From assembly GCA_021613375.1 (NCBI GenBank), contig CM038717.1, positions 36,845,199 to 36,909,198 on the forward strand: a DNA stretch of 64,000 nt. The letters are read 5' to 3'. The position numbers and the translations under genes are program-made. Positions within the stretch are counted from its first letter, which is position 1; every line of letters starts with the position of its first letter. The notes below the pieces were generated by a model. The model saw nothing but the letters and a program-made list of their open reading frames with translations. It ran no database searches and was not told where the DNA came from. Shown piece after piece: positions 1 to 11,462 of this stretch. The DNA comes from Megaleporinus macrocephalus. Its lineage: Eukaryota; Chordata; Actinopteri; Characiformes; Anostomidae.

Positions 1-204
1 GCTGATAAAAAGCTTAGCAGTGTGAAGGTTGTGCCAGTGCTGAATATTTGTTGAAGGTGCTGCCTCATTATATCACACTCTTAATAGACTACTGCTGTGT
101 AGATATGATTGTACACGTGATTGTACACAATACCAGTCATTTCATATTTGGTTACATTGGTTACTTTATCAATGCAGACAAATACGAATCTAATATCTAA
201 TATA
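1..204. other. AT-rich unique sequence
   Basis: No coding frame, RNA gene or tandem repeat is visible. It leads into a copy of the fold-back repeat that also occurs near the right end of the window. Confidence 0.5.
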
Positions 205-410
205 AAGAAAAACGAGTATCTCCAAAACAGCAGCTTTACAGGAGAGTCCAAAAACTTTCTTTACATTCAATGTAAGTTCATGTAAAGAGGTTTTATCCCA
301 AGTGAATTGGGAGCATTTCTATTGGTCCGTTCATCATGAAACTTAAATAGGATATAAAGAGCGGCTGTTGTGTTCAAATGGTTTAGAAAAATCGGCAAAA
401 ATGGAGACAA
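205..410 (+). repeat. Half copy of fold-back repeat family
   Basis: This stretch matches, with substitutions, segments at 61497-61690 and 61117-61258. Shared landmarks in the same order are a CTTTACAGGAGAGT block, GGAGCATTTCTATTGGTCC, CATCATGAAACTT and a block reading GGATATAAAGAGC. Only one arm of the inverted structure is present here. The family is probably a non-autonomous DNA transposon; no coding capacity is seen. Confidence 0.65.
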
Positions 411-693
411 TATGTCACTGCTTTAATCTTGCACACAGATCTACACATATTGTGCACATTTATTTATTTTTTAATAAATATCCCAGTACTGTCATGTATC
501 TGCTGATACCTGTTTTTCTCTTACACATTACCTAAATTATTACTGCACTACCTTTTTACCTACAGTCAGGTTCTATAGTTTGTATTCATATATTCTTGTA
601 TATATTCTTTTTGACTATTGGAGTTCTTTACTCTTCTTTATTTATACTGTGTTATATATCTTATTGTTTTTGTACTGTGTTTTGTACTTTGTA
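411..693 (+). other. AT-rich stretch resembling a LINE 3' tail
   Basis: This is T-rich sequence that runs directly into a TATC microsatellite. Fish non-LTR retrotransposon tails often end in such a tetranucleotide run, so it may be a truncated 3' end, but there is no coding segment to confirm it. Confidence 0.25.
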
Positions 694-794
<101 letters not shown>

Positions 795-1627
795 AAACAC
801 CATCTACAAATAGTAGAAGAAATATTTATCATATCTGGTGTTAATAGACACTGATGATAGACACATTAATCCAAACGCTCAGTATACTGGACATTTCTCA
901 GGGATTGGAGCTCTATAGAAGCAGGAACATCACCATACTCACTTTATGTGTTTCTACAGAACTCTGTCTTTATGGTTTATTATTTAATAGCATTGTTTAT
1001 TTTTTCTTGTCAGAGAAACAAACATGGTAGCTGGTCTCTAAGCCTGTATTTATTACTGTAAAAGGTGAAACAATAAATAGTAGGGTGTTTATTTTGTTAA
1101 CACTAGAATCTGACATGTATTTAGGGGTGACAGTACATGATAAACTGTGAATTTGGGGAATGTTTATTTTTACTGATTCAGTGGTTTTCCCTGATCAGTA
1201 TGCTGGACATTAAAAAAATAAATGAATAAATGAAATAAATAAGTAAACGTTTCCTGTGTTTGAGTAAAGTTGTTTCTAAAACACATAATCGTTATTTCTG
1301 TCTACGACACCGGACTTAATAATACTAAAACATAATACTATGTGTAATATGTACAGTATTAAAGTATGTAATATACCTCATTTAATGCTTTCTGTCAACT
1401 TTCTGTTCTTTCTAGATGTAGTAATGTAAATCAGTGTATTTGCTTTGTGTTAAAAAGCTTTTTGTTTAATGTTATGATACAAATTGTATGTAAATTATCG
1501 AATATATTTAAGGTGATGTTCATACAGCAATCCAGGCAGTTCCGGGAATTTAGAAACTCTTTCCTGCAGCTGTAAACACAGAAACTTTTCATAAACTATT
1601 ACATTTCATGCAGTCAAAATGTATACT

Positions 1628-1643
1628 GTCCAGTATACTGGAC
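1628..1643. repeat. Perfect 16-bp palindrome
   Basis: GTCCAGTATACTGGAC reads the same on both strands. It contains the AGTATACTGGAC motif that recurs in this region. Function unknown; it may be chance or the end of an element. Confidence 0.6.
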
Positions 1644-1811
1644 ACTGAATTTTAGATGGTTCCCAGTAACAAACCAAGAAATCATGAATAATGTAATATA
1701 GTACATAGTATAGCAGAGAACATGTTCTAAAGGTTGACTGCTGTTTACTACAGCCTAATAGAGTGTGTATATTGTTCTGTACAGTATGTATTGTCTCATG
1801 TAGTTAGCTTC

Positions 1812-1817
<6 letters not shown>

Positions 1818-1852
<35 letters not shown>
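1818..1852. repeat. (TA)n microsatellite
   Basis: An uninterrupted TA dinucleotide run of about 17 copies following TGTGTG. Confidence 0.95.
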
Positions 1853-1855
<3 letters not shown>

Positions 1856-2185
1856 CTGGTGTATTTATTGTATGTTCTGCATTGTACATAGTTCTGTACA
1901 TTGTGCTGCTGTTGTGTTACATCACAAGGCCTGAATTAATAGATAGATACTTTACTGAGACAGAAGTAAATGGCTATCCACAACACAGGTACACAAAACA
2001 ATAAAACACAACACAATACAATACCGTCCCCAACAAACAAGGGTATAAAAAGTAGCCCCCCCGAGACTCTTACTTACATGTATGGAGACTAGTTAGAATA
2101 GAAAATACACAGTAACGCAAAAATTGATAAATTGACTTGATAAGTATTAAGTGACTTGACTTGCATAGTAAGGTCGAGCCAAAAC

Positions 2186-2208
2186 TAATAATAATAATAA
2201 TAATAATA
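2186..2208. repeat. (TAA)n microsatellite
   Basis: A short perfect ATA/TAA trinucleotide run. Confidence 0.9.
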
Positions 2209-2301
2209 GTGATGCAGTGTAAGTAATATAACAAGCCAGGATGCCACTAATGGTCCACCGCTGGGTGTGGTCCTGTTTATGTGAATTCATTAAAATAAGA
2301 A

Positions 2302-2329
2302 TGATAGTTGGACAGTTTGTCAACTATCA
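2302..2329. repeat. Small inverted repeat
   Basis: Perfect 9-bp arms, TGATAGTTG and CAACTATCA, are separated by 10 bases. It could form a short hairpin. No neighbouring gene gives it a role. Confidence 0.5.
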
Positions 2330-2667
2330 CAGAAATAAAATACTGTTTGGTTTTCACCAGCAGAGGGAGACATTTCACTGAAGACTGACCGGCTTCTCTC
2401 AGTGCTGTTCACATGGCAGCATTAAAAGATATCAGTCTAAATCTCATCTATTAATACACAGTTTAATACAGCAGTGATATCTAAAACACTATAGGACTAT
2501 AATGAGTTTCCAGTACTTAGACTTACTTTGTAATTCCACCTTAAGAGGAGCTGGGTGGGGCGCCGACTCGCCAGTTTGTTAAAACAGTGGGTTACCAGGT
2601 CAGCTCTGCTTACTGTGTTATAAATCTGATGTTGCAAACAATAAGCCTAAATCTCTCACAAGAGCTG

Positions 2668-3963
2668 CGTTCCATAATAACATCAGAACAAGAACTTTTC
2701 TTATGACCACCAATTTCCCAGTGATGCTAAATCATATAAACAGCAGCTCCTGCCCTTACAAAAAAGAAGTTTATTCAAGTGTACCATTAGTTTACTTCTT
2801 GTAAGCTAAAAGGAAGTGAGTATGCTTTCAGTTTACTTTTTATGTACTTCTCAGTAATATACTAAACACAGTTATACTTAAGTATGCTTGGGTTATACTG
2901 ACAAGTATAGAACAGTCTAAGTATATTTGGCCTTTACTTATACTTAATCTTTTGATTGAGATAGTAGAAGTAAGTATTCTTGCTCTGCACAAAACACACA
3001 TCCAGTAGAATATTTATTTAAAATTTGATTTATAAAGATTTATAAAGATACAAATATGTTTCTTAATCTGAGTGTGTCTTGTTTAGTTTACGTGTGTCCA
3101 CTGGTGAGTAAGTAAACATTGTTAAGTTCTTTTTTAAGCAAAAAAAATCTTAAACCTAGTCATATACTTTAAAGTACAACAATAATATAAGCAGTAAATT
3201 ATAAGTATTATGTTAAGTTTACTTAAAGAAAACGTACAAGCTAGTAAACTAACAGTACAAACCCTTAAGATTACTTTTAGTGTAGTTACAGTACAAAAGT
3301 TGTAAACTAGTTTTATACTTGGTTTACTACTCTTACACTTAGAGTGTACTTAAAAGTATACTTTTAAAAACTAGAAAGTGGGCCAATTTAGTCCCAAGAA
3401 GTATTAAAATAGTACATATACAAGTGTACTCCTAGTACAATGACATTAGTATAGTAACTACATAAAGTATACTTAATAAAATAAACTTTAAGTATACTTA
3501 TTTTCTGTAAGGGTGGCCATGAAACATAACAGGAGTTCTGCTACTGAGTGTTGATTGGATGGCATTAATGCTAGTAAGGGCTAAGTGGTGAGTTAGTACT
3601 GAGTTCTGATTGGCTATTACAATATTTCTCAAAACTGGTCCTGGGGGCACTCTGCCCTACACATTTTGGTGGATTCCCTGCTTTAACACATGCCCTGCGA
3701 CTGATAAAGAGCTTAGTAAACTGATAAACTCTATCAGCTGTGTTTGGAGTGAGGAAAGCACTACAATGTGTAGGACAGGGTGCTTCCACTACCAGACTGG
3801 AGAAACATTGGGTTGGCATAGAGCCAATGGAACTCCAATGGAACATTTTATTTTCCAATATTGGCGGATCGTGGAACCTCCCAATGGATTCCGGAAGTTA
3901 TCAGTAAACGGTAGCAGTGCAGTAGAGCGGCAGCAGCACAGACCGTCTGTGAATCACTTTTAA
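2668..3963 (+). repeat. Dispersed repeat, copy 1, interrupted by a transposon
   Basis: The outer parts (2668-2752 and 3514-3660) align closely with 41033-41250. Shared strings include CAGTGATGCTAAATCATATA before the interruption, and GGCCATGAAACA followed by CTACTGAGT-type motifs after it. The copy at 41 kb is uninterrupted, so 2753-3513 is a later insertion. The 3' part (about 3625-3800) resembles a widespread fish repeat containing GGTCCTGGGGGCAC. Open frames here are incidental. Confidence 0.75.
2753..3513. mobile_element. 761-bp non-autonomous TIR element, TG target duplication
   Basis: The element begins CCCTTACAAAAAAGAAGT, and the reverse complement of its right end is CCCTTACAGAAAATAAGT: an 18-bp terminal inverted repeat with two mismatches. 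The interior is AT-rich and full of AAGTATACTT-like strings, with no transposase frame. Comparison with the empty homologous site near 41110 shows that a single TG became TG-element-TG, a 2-bp target duplication. I do not assign it to a named superfamily. TA would be expected for Tc1/mariner, and 8 bp for hAT. Confidence 0.8.
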
Positions 3964-4649
3964 GGATTAAGAGTAAGTTTAGTTTTAGAATGTATATTAT
4001 CAGCACATCTGAATCAAATCACCATGTCCATGAAAGTATGTTAGTGGATTATCCCCCACTGAATTTGGTAGATTAAAGGGATGTTAAAGGCTAAGCACCA
4101 GCTAATATGAAAATATTAAACACATAAATAGAGCACTTTAATAGATGTTGTTTAGCTCCACCACACTGTTCAGAAACTGTTTTGGTTATTTATCTAGATA
4201 CTGTTTACACTCAGGATGAGCTGCTGTTGTGGGTGTGGTTTGACTAAAAGTCTCAGGTCTAAGTGATATGGTGGTCTAAAGGTCTCAGGACTAAGTGATA
4301 TGGTGGTCTATTTCTACATTACAGCTCTTTCACATTCAAATTCAGAAATATCATCAGAATCTGAAGAAGCAGCTCTGGAAGGTTCTCAGTCCCAGTCAGT
4401 CATACTGCTGTTGCACCGCGAAGCTGTTCACTGTTGTCCACCAGTGACGCCACACGGTAGCGTTCAGGAGTTTCCGTAGCGAGCGGGTTTTTCCATCAAT
4501 TTAATTAAACTAGTCTATTTTAAAGCAAATTAAGCAGCGAATTTCATTTTAAGTCATGTTTATATATTTTCAGTATCTAAAACAATGTGAAATCACCAGC
4601 GGCATCCATACGTGGTGCATAGCCTTTAACACATAAAGGATTAGCATAC
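3964..4649. other. Unique sequence, no gene seen
   Basis: There is a tandem near-duplicate at about 4255-4320 (GTCTCAGGACTAAGTGATAT and similar), but no coding frame, RNA gene or recognisable repeat. Confidence 0.45.

Positions 4650-6123
<1,474 letters not shown>

Positions 6124-6201
<78 letters not shown>
6124..6201. repeat. (TA)n microsatellite at Tc1 terminus
   Basis: About 39 TA repeats start immediately after the right end of the Tc1 element. The TA target duplication either seeded the tract or lay within it. Confidence 0.95.
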
Positions 6202-6204
<3 letters not shown>

Positions 6205-6513
6205 TAAAAAACAGCATTGTTTAATAAGATGATTACTGTTTTTATTATTGTTGATATAACAGAATACAGTTACATATTTTTGGGTCCTGATGATGTAACG
6301 TCATTACGCCATGTATTCATTTACTACCCAACCCAGGTAGCTGATGCCACCATATGTTAAACATTAGCAGCAAAAGCTGTTGATGATCACAAATAATTAG
6401 GTGCTATAACTTCAATTGGGGGAACATTTCCCAAGGAATTTCCAGTCCAAGCCTATACACGTGTCTGACCCTTTTCTTCTGTCCTTTTTCCTTCTCTTAC
6501 TTTATTCTTCCAG
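6202..6513. other. Unique sequence ending in a polypyrimidine tract
   Basis: No coding frame is supported. At 6468-6513 there is a strong pyrimidine run ending in CAG, which looks like a plus-strand splice acceptor for the candidate exon that follows. Confidence 0.35.
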
Positions 6514-6608
6514 CCCCACATGGAGATTTAATGGAGCTTGAAAGCCCCCTGACATGAGACAGCACCCTGACCCTGCATCTCAGCTCCCTGATCCTTATTT
6601 TTAATAAA
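6514..6608 (+). other. Candidate terminal exon (weak)
   Basis: After the pyrimidine-rich CAG acceptor, a short frame (PHGDLMELESPLT, entered after two leading bases) ends at the TGA at 6555-6557, and AATAAA lies at 6603-6608. The combination of acceptor, short C-terminal coding tail, stop and polyadenylation signal fits a last exon. No upstream plus-strand exon was recognised and the peptide is too short to name. It could be chance. Confidence 0.2.
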
Positions 6609-6686
6609 CCAAACATTATGCTACCCAGTTGTGGTGTAAATCTAGTGTTTGAGTATGTTTACCTTAAATATTTTTTGGTTGTTATA

Positions 6687-6824
6687 TTATTTTTTGACTG
6701 TAAGATTACTCCTTCTGACTTGAGCCAACCAATTCTCTCTCCTGTCCCTCTCAGTGGGAAAACCGTACATCCTAACTCCTTTTTCAGAGCGATTGAAACG
6801 CCGCGATGCAGCACCGCAAACCAT
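6687..6824 (-). pseudogene. Partial THAP zinc-finger domain remnant
   Basis: The 45-codon frame from the ATG at 6824 to the stop at 6687-6689 matches the N-terminal half of a THAP domain. It has a leading MVCGAA, an NR pair, then VRMYGFPTERDRRENWLAQV, the typical hydrophobic-FP-R-W pattern. The second Cys of the C2CH zinc site is not visible, and the distal Cys/His half is missing in this frame. THAP domains bind DNA and occur in P-element-like transposases and host factors. This is probably a transposon- or gene-derived fragment; an exon edge near the end of the frame cannot be excluded. Confidence 0.55.
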
Positions 6825-6929
6825 GGTGGACACTATATGCAAGGACAGCACAGAGGAAAGGGCACAGAGAAACAGTTTTTTGTGATATTCAGGTTTGAGT
6901 TTATTAGATATTGTAGTAAATACATGCAC

Positions 6930-7404
6930 TATAGAAATACAAGATACATAAAAAACATATTAATGTGCTTTAATGTGCACAAATTTCTGCACATCCAAGG
7001 CAAACAGGTTTATTAGGCTGTGTCTCCTGTCCTATCTGTAGAGCCCCTTGGTTACCATGGGATTATTGAAACCAGCATCAATTAAAGATATGTTAGAAAG
7101 TTAGAATACAAAGCAACAAGCAACAGCTCCATAACCAAAAAGACATGAAAAGCTAGTTGTCCACATTTATCCTCAAACAGTAGCAAAGTTTACTTAAAAA
7201 AAAGAAAAAATATAACTACATACATATATTGATGATTAATATAATTATTGTCAATCATAAGTCAATGCATTATTAACCACTTATTACCACAAATCGTAGC
7301 TCTGGGTCTCTCTCTGTCTATGTGTTCACATTGCCCACCAATAACTCCCTGCAATCTGAAGGCTACAGGAATCATGTGACCACCATGCGTTTTGAACTTC
7401 TGTT
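6930..7404. other. AT-rich unique sequence
   Basis: No gene, RNA or clear repeat. Poly-A-like stretches occur near 7195-7210. Confidence 0.4.
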
Positions 7405-7805
7405 GATCGTCAGCCTTACTGAGTGCTATTTAGCATTACTGCTACTGAATGCTGACTCTGTAGTATTACTGCTACTGAGTGCTGATTGATTTGCATTAAT
7501 GCTACTGAGTGCTGATTCTTAGCATTATTGCTACTGAATGCTGACTCTAGTATTACTGCCACTGAGTGCTGATTGTTTTGCATTAATGCTACTGAGTGCT
7601 GATTCTTAGCATTATTGCTACTGAATTCTGACTCTGTAGTATTACTGCCACTGAGTGCTGATTGATTTGCGTTAATGCTACTGAGTGCTGATTCTTAGCA
7701 TTATTGCTACTGAATGCTGACTCTGTAGTATTACTGCCACTGAGTGCTGATTGTTTTGCATTAACGCTACTGAGTGCTGATTCTTAGCATTATTGCTAAG
7801 TGCTG
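7405..7805 (+). repeat. ~90-bp tandem repeat inside a dispersed repeat
   Basis: About four and a half copies of a ~90-bp unit are built from alternating CTGAGTGCTGATT and GCATTATTGCTACTGAATGC motifs. The same motifs occur once or twice in the dispersed repeat at 3540-3620 and 41135-41225, so this looks like a local expansion within that family. Confidence 0.85.
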
Positions 7806-7851
7806 ATTGGCAGGCTGATCAACTCTTTGACAGGAGCGCTATGTTAAGAAA

Positions 7852-8008
7852 ATAGAAAAGTGATATTTGTACAGTTTTGACAATATATTATTACAATCCT
7901 ACATTTCCAAGCATTACAATATATAGTTTAGTAAATTTCATCATACAGTGATTAAAAGTTAACATCTAACTGCACTAATCCTGAGAAACAAGATTATTAT
8001 TTTTTTTT
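7852..8008 (+). repeat. Dispersed repeat segment, paralogous to 41.5 kb
   Basis: It shares AGAAAAGTGATATTTGTAC, TATTACAATCCTA and AACTGCACTAATCCTGAGAA, in order, with 41532-41690. Together with the preceding tandem block this places the same repeat family at both loci. Confidence 0.8.
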
Positions 8009-8246
8009 ATAATTACACATTAGTTCAGGTCATTTCGTTAAACATTGATAACATCCAAACTAGGCTCAGAAAAACATAGTGTGAGTGATCACAACAGCAA
8101 TAAGTATCATCATATTGTCTACCACTCTCTTGCGCAATTTCATAATATAATTTCATGAAGTGATGTCATTTTTCTGCATTGCTTGACTGTTGCTGTTATT
8201 CCTGTTACACTAGGAATTCCTGTAATCAGTGCTGAATTTTTTTAAC

Positions 8247-9651
8247 CTAATTCTTGCGGCCGTATTTCTCCGGTAAATATTCCTGAAGAAGTTTACGCAG
8301 AATAGGGGTTAAAGGACAACCCTCACGCAGAATCATTTTTCCTGTGATCTTATTTTTTGGCAGCATTTTCTCCAAGATTTTGCATGTTTTCAAAGAGGGA
8401 TGACCTTCCAGTTTCTTTTCAATGCAAGCGTCTAAGTCAGACCATTCAGCCTCTGTAAAATTTTCCACCATCTCCAGCTGTTGAGTCTGCTGCTGTAAGG
8501 ACTGACTGTCTACGGACGTCTGACTGCTTCTTCTCTTCTCCCAGTTTTCTAAGCGCTGAGCCAGAATTCTTGCTAAGATAAGGTACGAGTCGTTAGCGAA
8601 AAAGAAGCAGCCATTTCTTCTTTCTGCGGAGTTGAAGTCATCTGGTAAGGAGGTTGCCTTAACAATTTTATTGAGTTCATGTTTTAACTGGTCAAGTTTC
8701 TTGTCATTCACTTGGTCGTATTTGATGGCCCCCTCAGGTCTTTTTACCTTAATCTGCTCTAGAGTTTGACTTGCTGCCACAATCTCAACTCCGTTGATGC
8801 TTGCTGCGTTTCTCAGCGATAGAGCTTGCATGGCTTCTGCAATCTCCTCCATCGACTCCACTGCACCACTACTGTCTTGTGTGTTCAGCTTCAGTAGAAG
8901 GGGCTTGTGGTCTTTTTCATTTGTATCACAGACTGTACACATTACACATAACGAAGACCCTTGCCCAGAAATTAAGAAGTAGTCTAACCTGGACATGACC
9001 TTCTCCTTATTTTTGTTTATTCCTTCATAAGTAAATTGTTCCGGCGAAACATCCACAACTTCCAGGTCGAGATCCCTTATGAACCTTTTAAAAAATGGCC
9101 TGAGTTTCTCATGTTGGGGGTTTTTATCTGTATAACCCTCCATATTTCCTTCTGATGTTTCTTTAACCCTGTCGTTCTCACTGAGTGTGGTGTTAAAATC
9201 TCCTCCAACCAGTAATACTCCTACAGTCATTTTCTTCAGATATGGTGAGAGCAACTCTAGAGTGCTGGTGTCATCTTTATGATTGTACACGCACACAAAT
9301 GTGAAGTCCTGGCCTTTCAGGCTACACTGCAGAACAACGTAACGTCCGTTGATGTCGACCTCAACGCTATAAAATTGAAACTTCATGTTTTCGGCCTTTT
9401 TCACCAAGATGGCCGCTCCTTTGTCGTTCTCGCTATAGGTTGTGTAGTAAGCATTCCAGCCTGTTATTTCTATTTTATCATTCTCACCAATGCATGTTTC
9501 TTGCAAAAAAAGGACATCCGGCTTCTGTTCTAGACTGTCTATAACTTCCTCTATATTTTTCTTCCTGTTTATGTTGTAACTGATAATGTTGAGGTCATGT
9601 GCAGAGTCATCATGTTCTTCCTCGTCGGATACTTCAGAACTTCGTAAAGAG
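8247..9651 (-). CDS. EEP (LINE-type endonuclease) domain exon with unknown C-terminal region
   Basis: A 1405-nt minus-strand exon is open from a pyrimidine-rich acceptor (AG at 9653-9652) to the TAG at 8247-8249. After one leading base it encodes 467 residues. There is no suitable ATG before the domain, and an in-frame TAA lies just upstream of the acceptor, so translation must enter by splicing (intron phase 2). Residues 1-18 are an acidic linker (SDEEEHDD). Residues ~20-256 are an endonuclease/exonuclease/phosphatase fold with the metal-site and catalytic motifs: ISYNIN (24-28), FLQET (Glu51), GGDFN (Asp151, Asn153), SRLDYF (Asp223) and KDH (Asp247/His248). The SRLDYFLIS signature is LINE-like. 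Residues 257-467 are hydrophilic and helical with a Gln-rich stretch; I do not recognise them. No reverse transcriptase follows, and no frame lesion is present. Likely a domesticated or LINE-derived nuclease. Upstream exons were not identified. Confidence 0.75.
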
Positions 9652-9852
9652 CTTGGGAAGAAAGAAATATTCAGTTACTTAATAGATCCACAGTGCTACG
9701 TCAAAATACTAGGAGTGTAATAGCATACAAATTTCACAAAATGATTGGTTGTGTTGATGTTTTTGCATCACAATATGATCCATTTTCAGTAAACACAATT
9801 AGGAAACACAGGCTACCAAAATTTTGCAACTATTTAAATATTATTTTTTTAA
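9652..9852. other. Presumed intron sequence upstream of the EEP exon
   Basis: The minus-strand acceptor pyrimidine tract lies at 9652-9672, with no coding frame beyond it. An upstream exon with a phase-2 donor was looked for up to about 14 kb and not found. Confidence 0.35.
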
Positions 9853-10951
9853 AAGGTGCACTATGTAAGATTTTTGTAGTTAAAACTGAAAGAAGTATCA
9901 TTAGACTATTTGAGTCAACCAGAAAAGCCTGAAATAAACATTTTAAAAAAAATTCTGCTGCTACATGATATATAACATGATACAGCAACCGCTGAAGTTG
10001 TGACAGGATTTTAGCTAAAAATATACAAAAATATAAATATAGAATATACTGTCTGAATCAGTAAGCAGTTACAGAGTGAACATAGCTCTCTACAGTTTAG
10101 ATTTGTATAGAATTGTTGTCAGTATAGCTGGCTATTGAGTTTGTAGAAGGCTGTTAGTTAGCTAACTGAGGAAAAACATATTTTATTTTGAGTTTATCTT
10201 CTATATTTACATATATTTTATTTCATTATTCCTTATTTTTGTCTTATTCTTGGTTTTAGTCTCTTATTTAAATGTTATTTGTTTTCTTCTACGATTTATC
10301 TTAATTTTACTGTCACCTTGTTTATATTGTTTCTTTTACATTTTTAAGTTCCCATATTAAAATCCTTTTTAATTTCTTTCCAATCCTTTTTTGTTGTAAA
10401 ATTGTAATGCTCGGCTACACTCCCTCAATGTACTCAAGGGTGAAATTAAAAAGGTTGATTGATAAAAATGCATAAAGCATGAATGGTGGTTAGCTGAAGA
10501 GTCAACTATTTTAAGAATTATAAGAACCCTCATAGATTGTTTTTTATATTTCTGTCAAGTACTTCAAAACAATCAAACCAATATTAGCTACATGTTTTAT
10601 ATATAGCTAAGCTTTATTCCGGAATTCCTCAGTTTGTAGATGGTTATTAAGAGGTGGCAGTTCCACTGAAGACCAGTCAGGTGAGACGATTTTTGTCAAT
10701 TCAGTTCAGTTTTTAGACTATTAAACATAAGCACTACAGAAGAAAATCATGCATCTGGTTGTACAAACTGAGACTGAACTGATCCATAATTTGTTTATTT
10801 GAATAATATATTTAAAAGCTGCAGCTTTTCTTAATCAAGTGATGCTTTATTAATACCATAGTTTGATCTGTGATTTTTGCATGCTATGTGTAATTACACA
10901 TTTCCACCAGAGAGGTCTCCAAATCCCCAAATCTTACACAGAGGGCAGCTT
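9853..10951. mobile_element. Possible ~1.1-kb element with short TIRs
   Basis: The left end reads AAAGGTGCACTATGTAAGAT, and the reverse complement of the right end reads AAAGCTGCCCTCTGTGTAAG: imperfect inverted termini around a shared TGTAAGAT core. The interior is AT-rich with no coding frame. Boundaries and target duplication are not firm. Confidence 0.35.
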
Positions 10952-11228
10952 TAAATAATCTATTCCTAATATCATAATTTTAAACAAAACAAAACTATAT
11001 ACATAGTCATGGCTATATATGAGTTCTGTATCTGAAACTATAAGTACTATTAGCACTTCTTGTAAGCCTTTAGCTATATTAAAGACACCATATCCATAAT
11101 TTCCTGATCTCATGACCACTGCGTTCCAGTGAAACTAAAAAATGAAGCTGTGATATTTCTTTTTGTCTATATCCAATATTGTATTTCAATTTTAAAGTCT
11201 CATTCTCTATTAATTTTGATCTGGTGTT

Positions 11229-11305
11229 AATCAGTCCAAATACATACTTAACGGGCTGTAAGGTGCATCACCTTACAGCCCGTTAAGTATGTATTTGGAC
11301 TGATT
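11229..11305. repeat. Perfect 37-bp-arm hairpin with 3-nt loop
   Basis: Arms 11229-11265 and 11269-11305 are exact reverse complements around the loop CAT. The arm contains CATACTTAACGGGCTGTAAG. No mismatch in 37 bp implies very recent origin, strong constraint, or a fold-back artefact of library preparation or assembly. It lies about 70 bp from a candidate minus-strand exon. Confidence 0.9.
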
Positions 11306-11373
11306 GGACTGTTGGCTCTCTGCTGTAATGCTCTAAAAATGAAAAGACCCCCAAAACGTGTTGAGAAACTAAC

Positions 11374-11457
11374 CTCTGGTTTGATTCTGCCATGACTGTC
11401 GAGATCAGGTGGTCTGAATGTCAAGGGCTGACTGGTGTTGCCTCTTGTGAATGGTTC
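11374..11457 (-). other. Candidate 84-bp internal exon (weak)
   Basis: On the minus strand the acceptor ATAATGCAG precedes GAACC at 11457, and CCAGAG|GTTAGT gives a good donor after 11374. The 84 bases make exactly 28 codons in one open frame (starting EPFTRGNTSQPLTF) with phase 0 at both ends; the other two frames contain stops. It lies upstream of the EEP exon on the same strand, but that exon needs a phase-2 junction, so a direct splice between them does not work. The sequence is not recognised. Confidence 0.3.
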
Positions 11458-11462
11458 CTGCA

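Larger units (their letters stand above)
795..2667. other. Non-coding AT-rich region with small motifs
   Basis: No gene is supported. The motif AGTATACTGGACA recurs near 883 and, in variant form, near 1197 and 1633, which hints at an old dispersed element. At about 1936-1960 there is a TAGATAGATACTTTACTGA string of the kind seen at reverse-oriented fish LINE tails. Short microsatellites and a small hairpin in this stretch are listed separately. Confidence 0.45.

Noticed and set aside
3571..3963. Two overlapping opposite-strand frames of 95 and 117 codons
   Set aside because: They lie in a dispersed repeat shared with 41 kb and show no domain or splice context.
8794..9533. Plus-strand frames opposite the nuclease exon
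   Set aside because: Antisense shadows of the long minus-strand coding exon.
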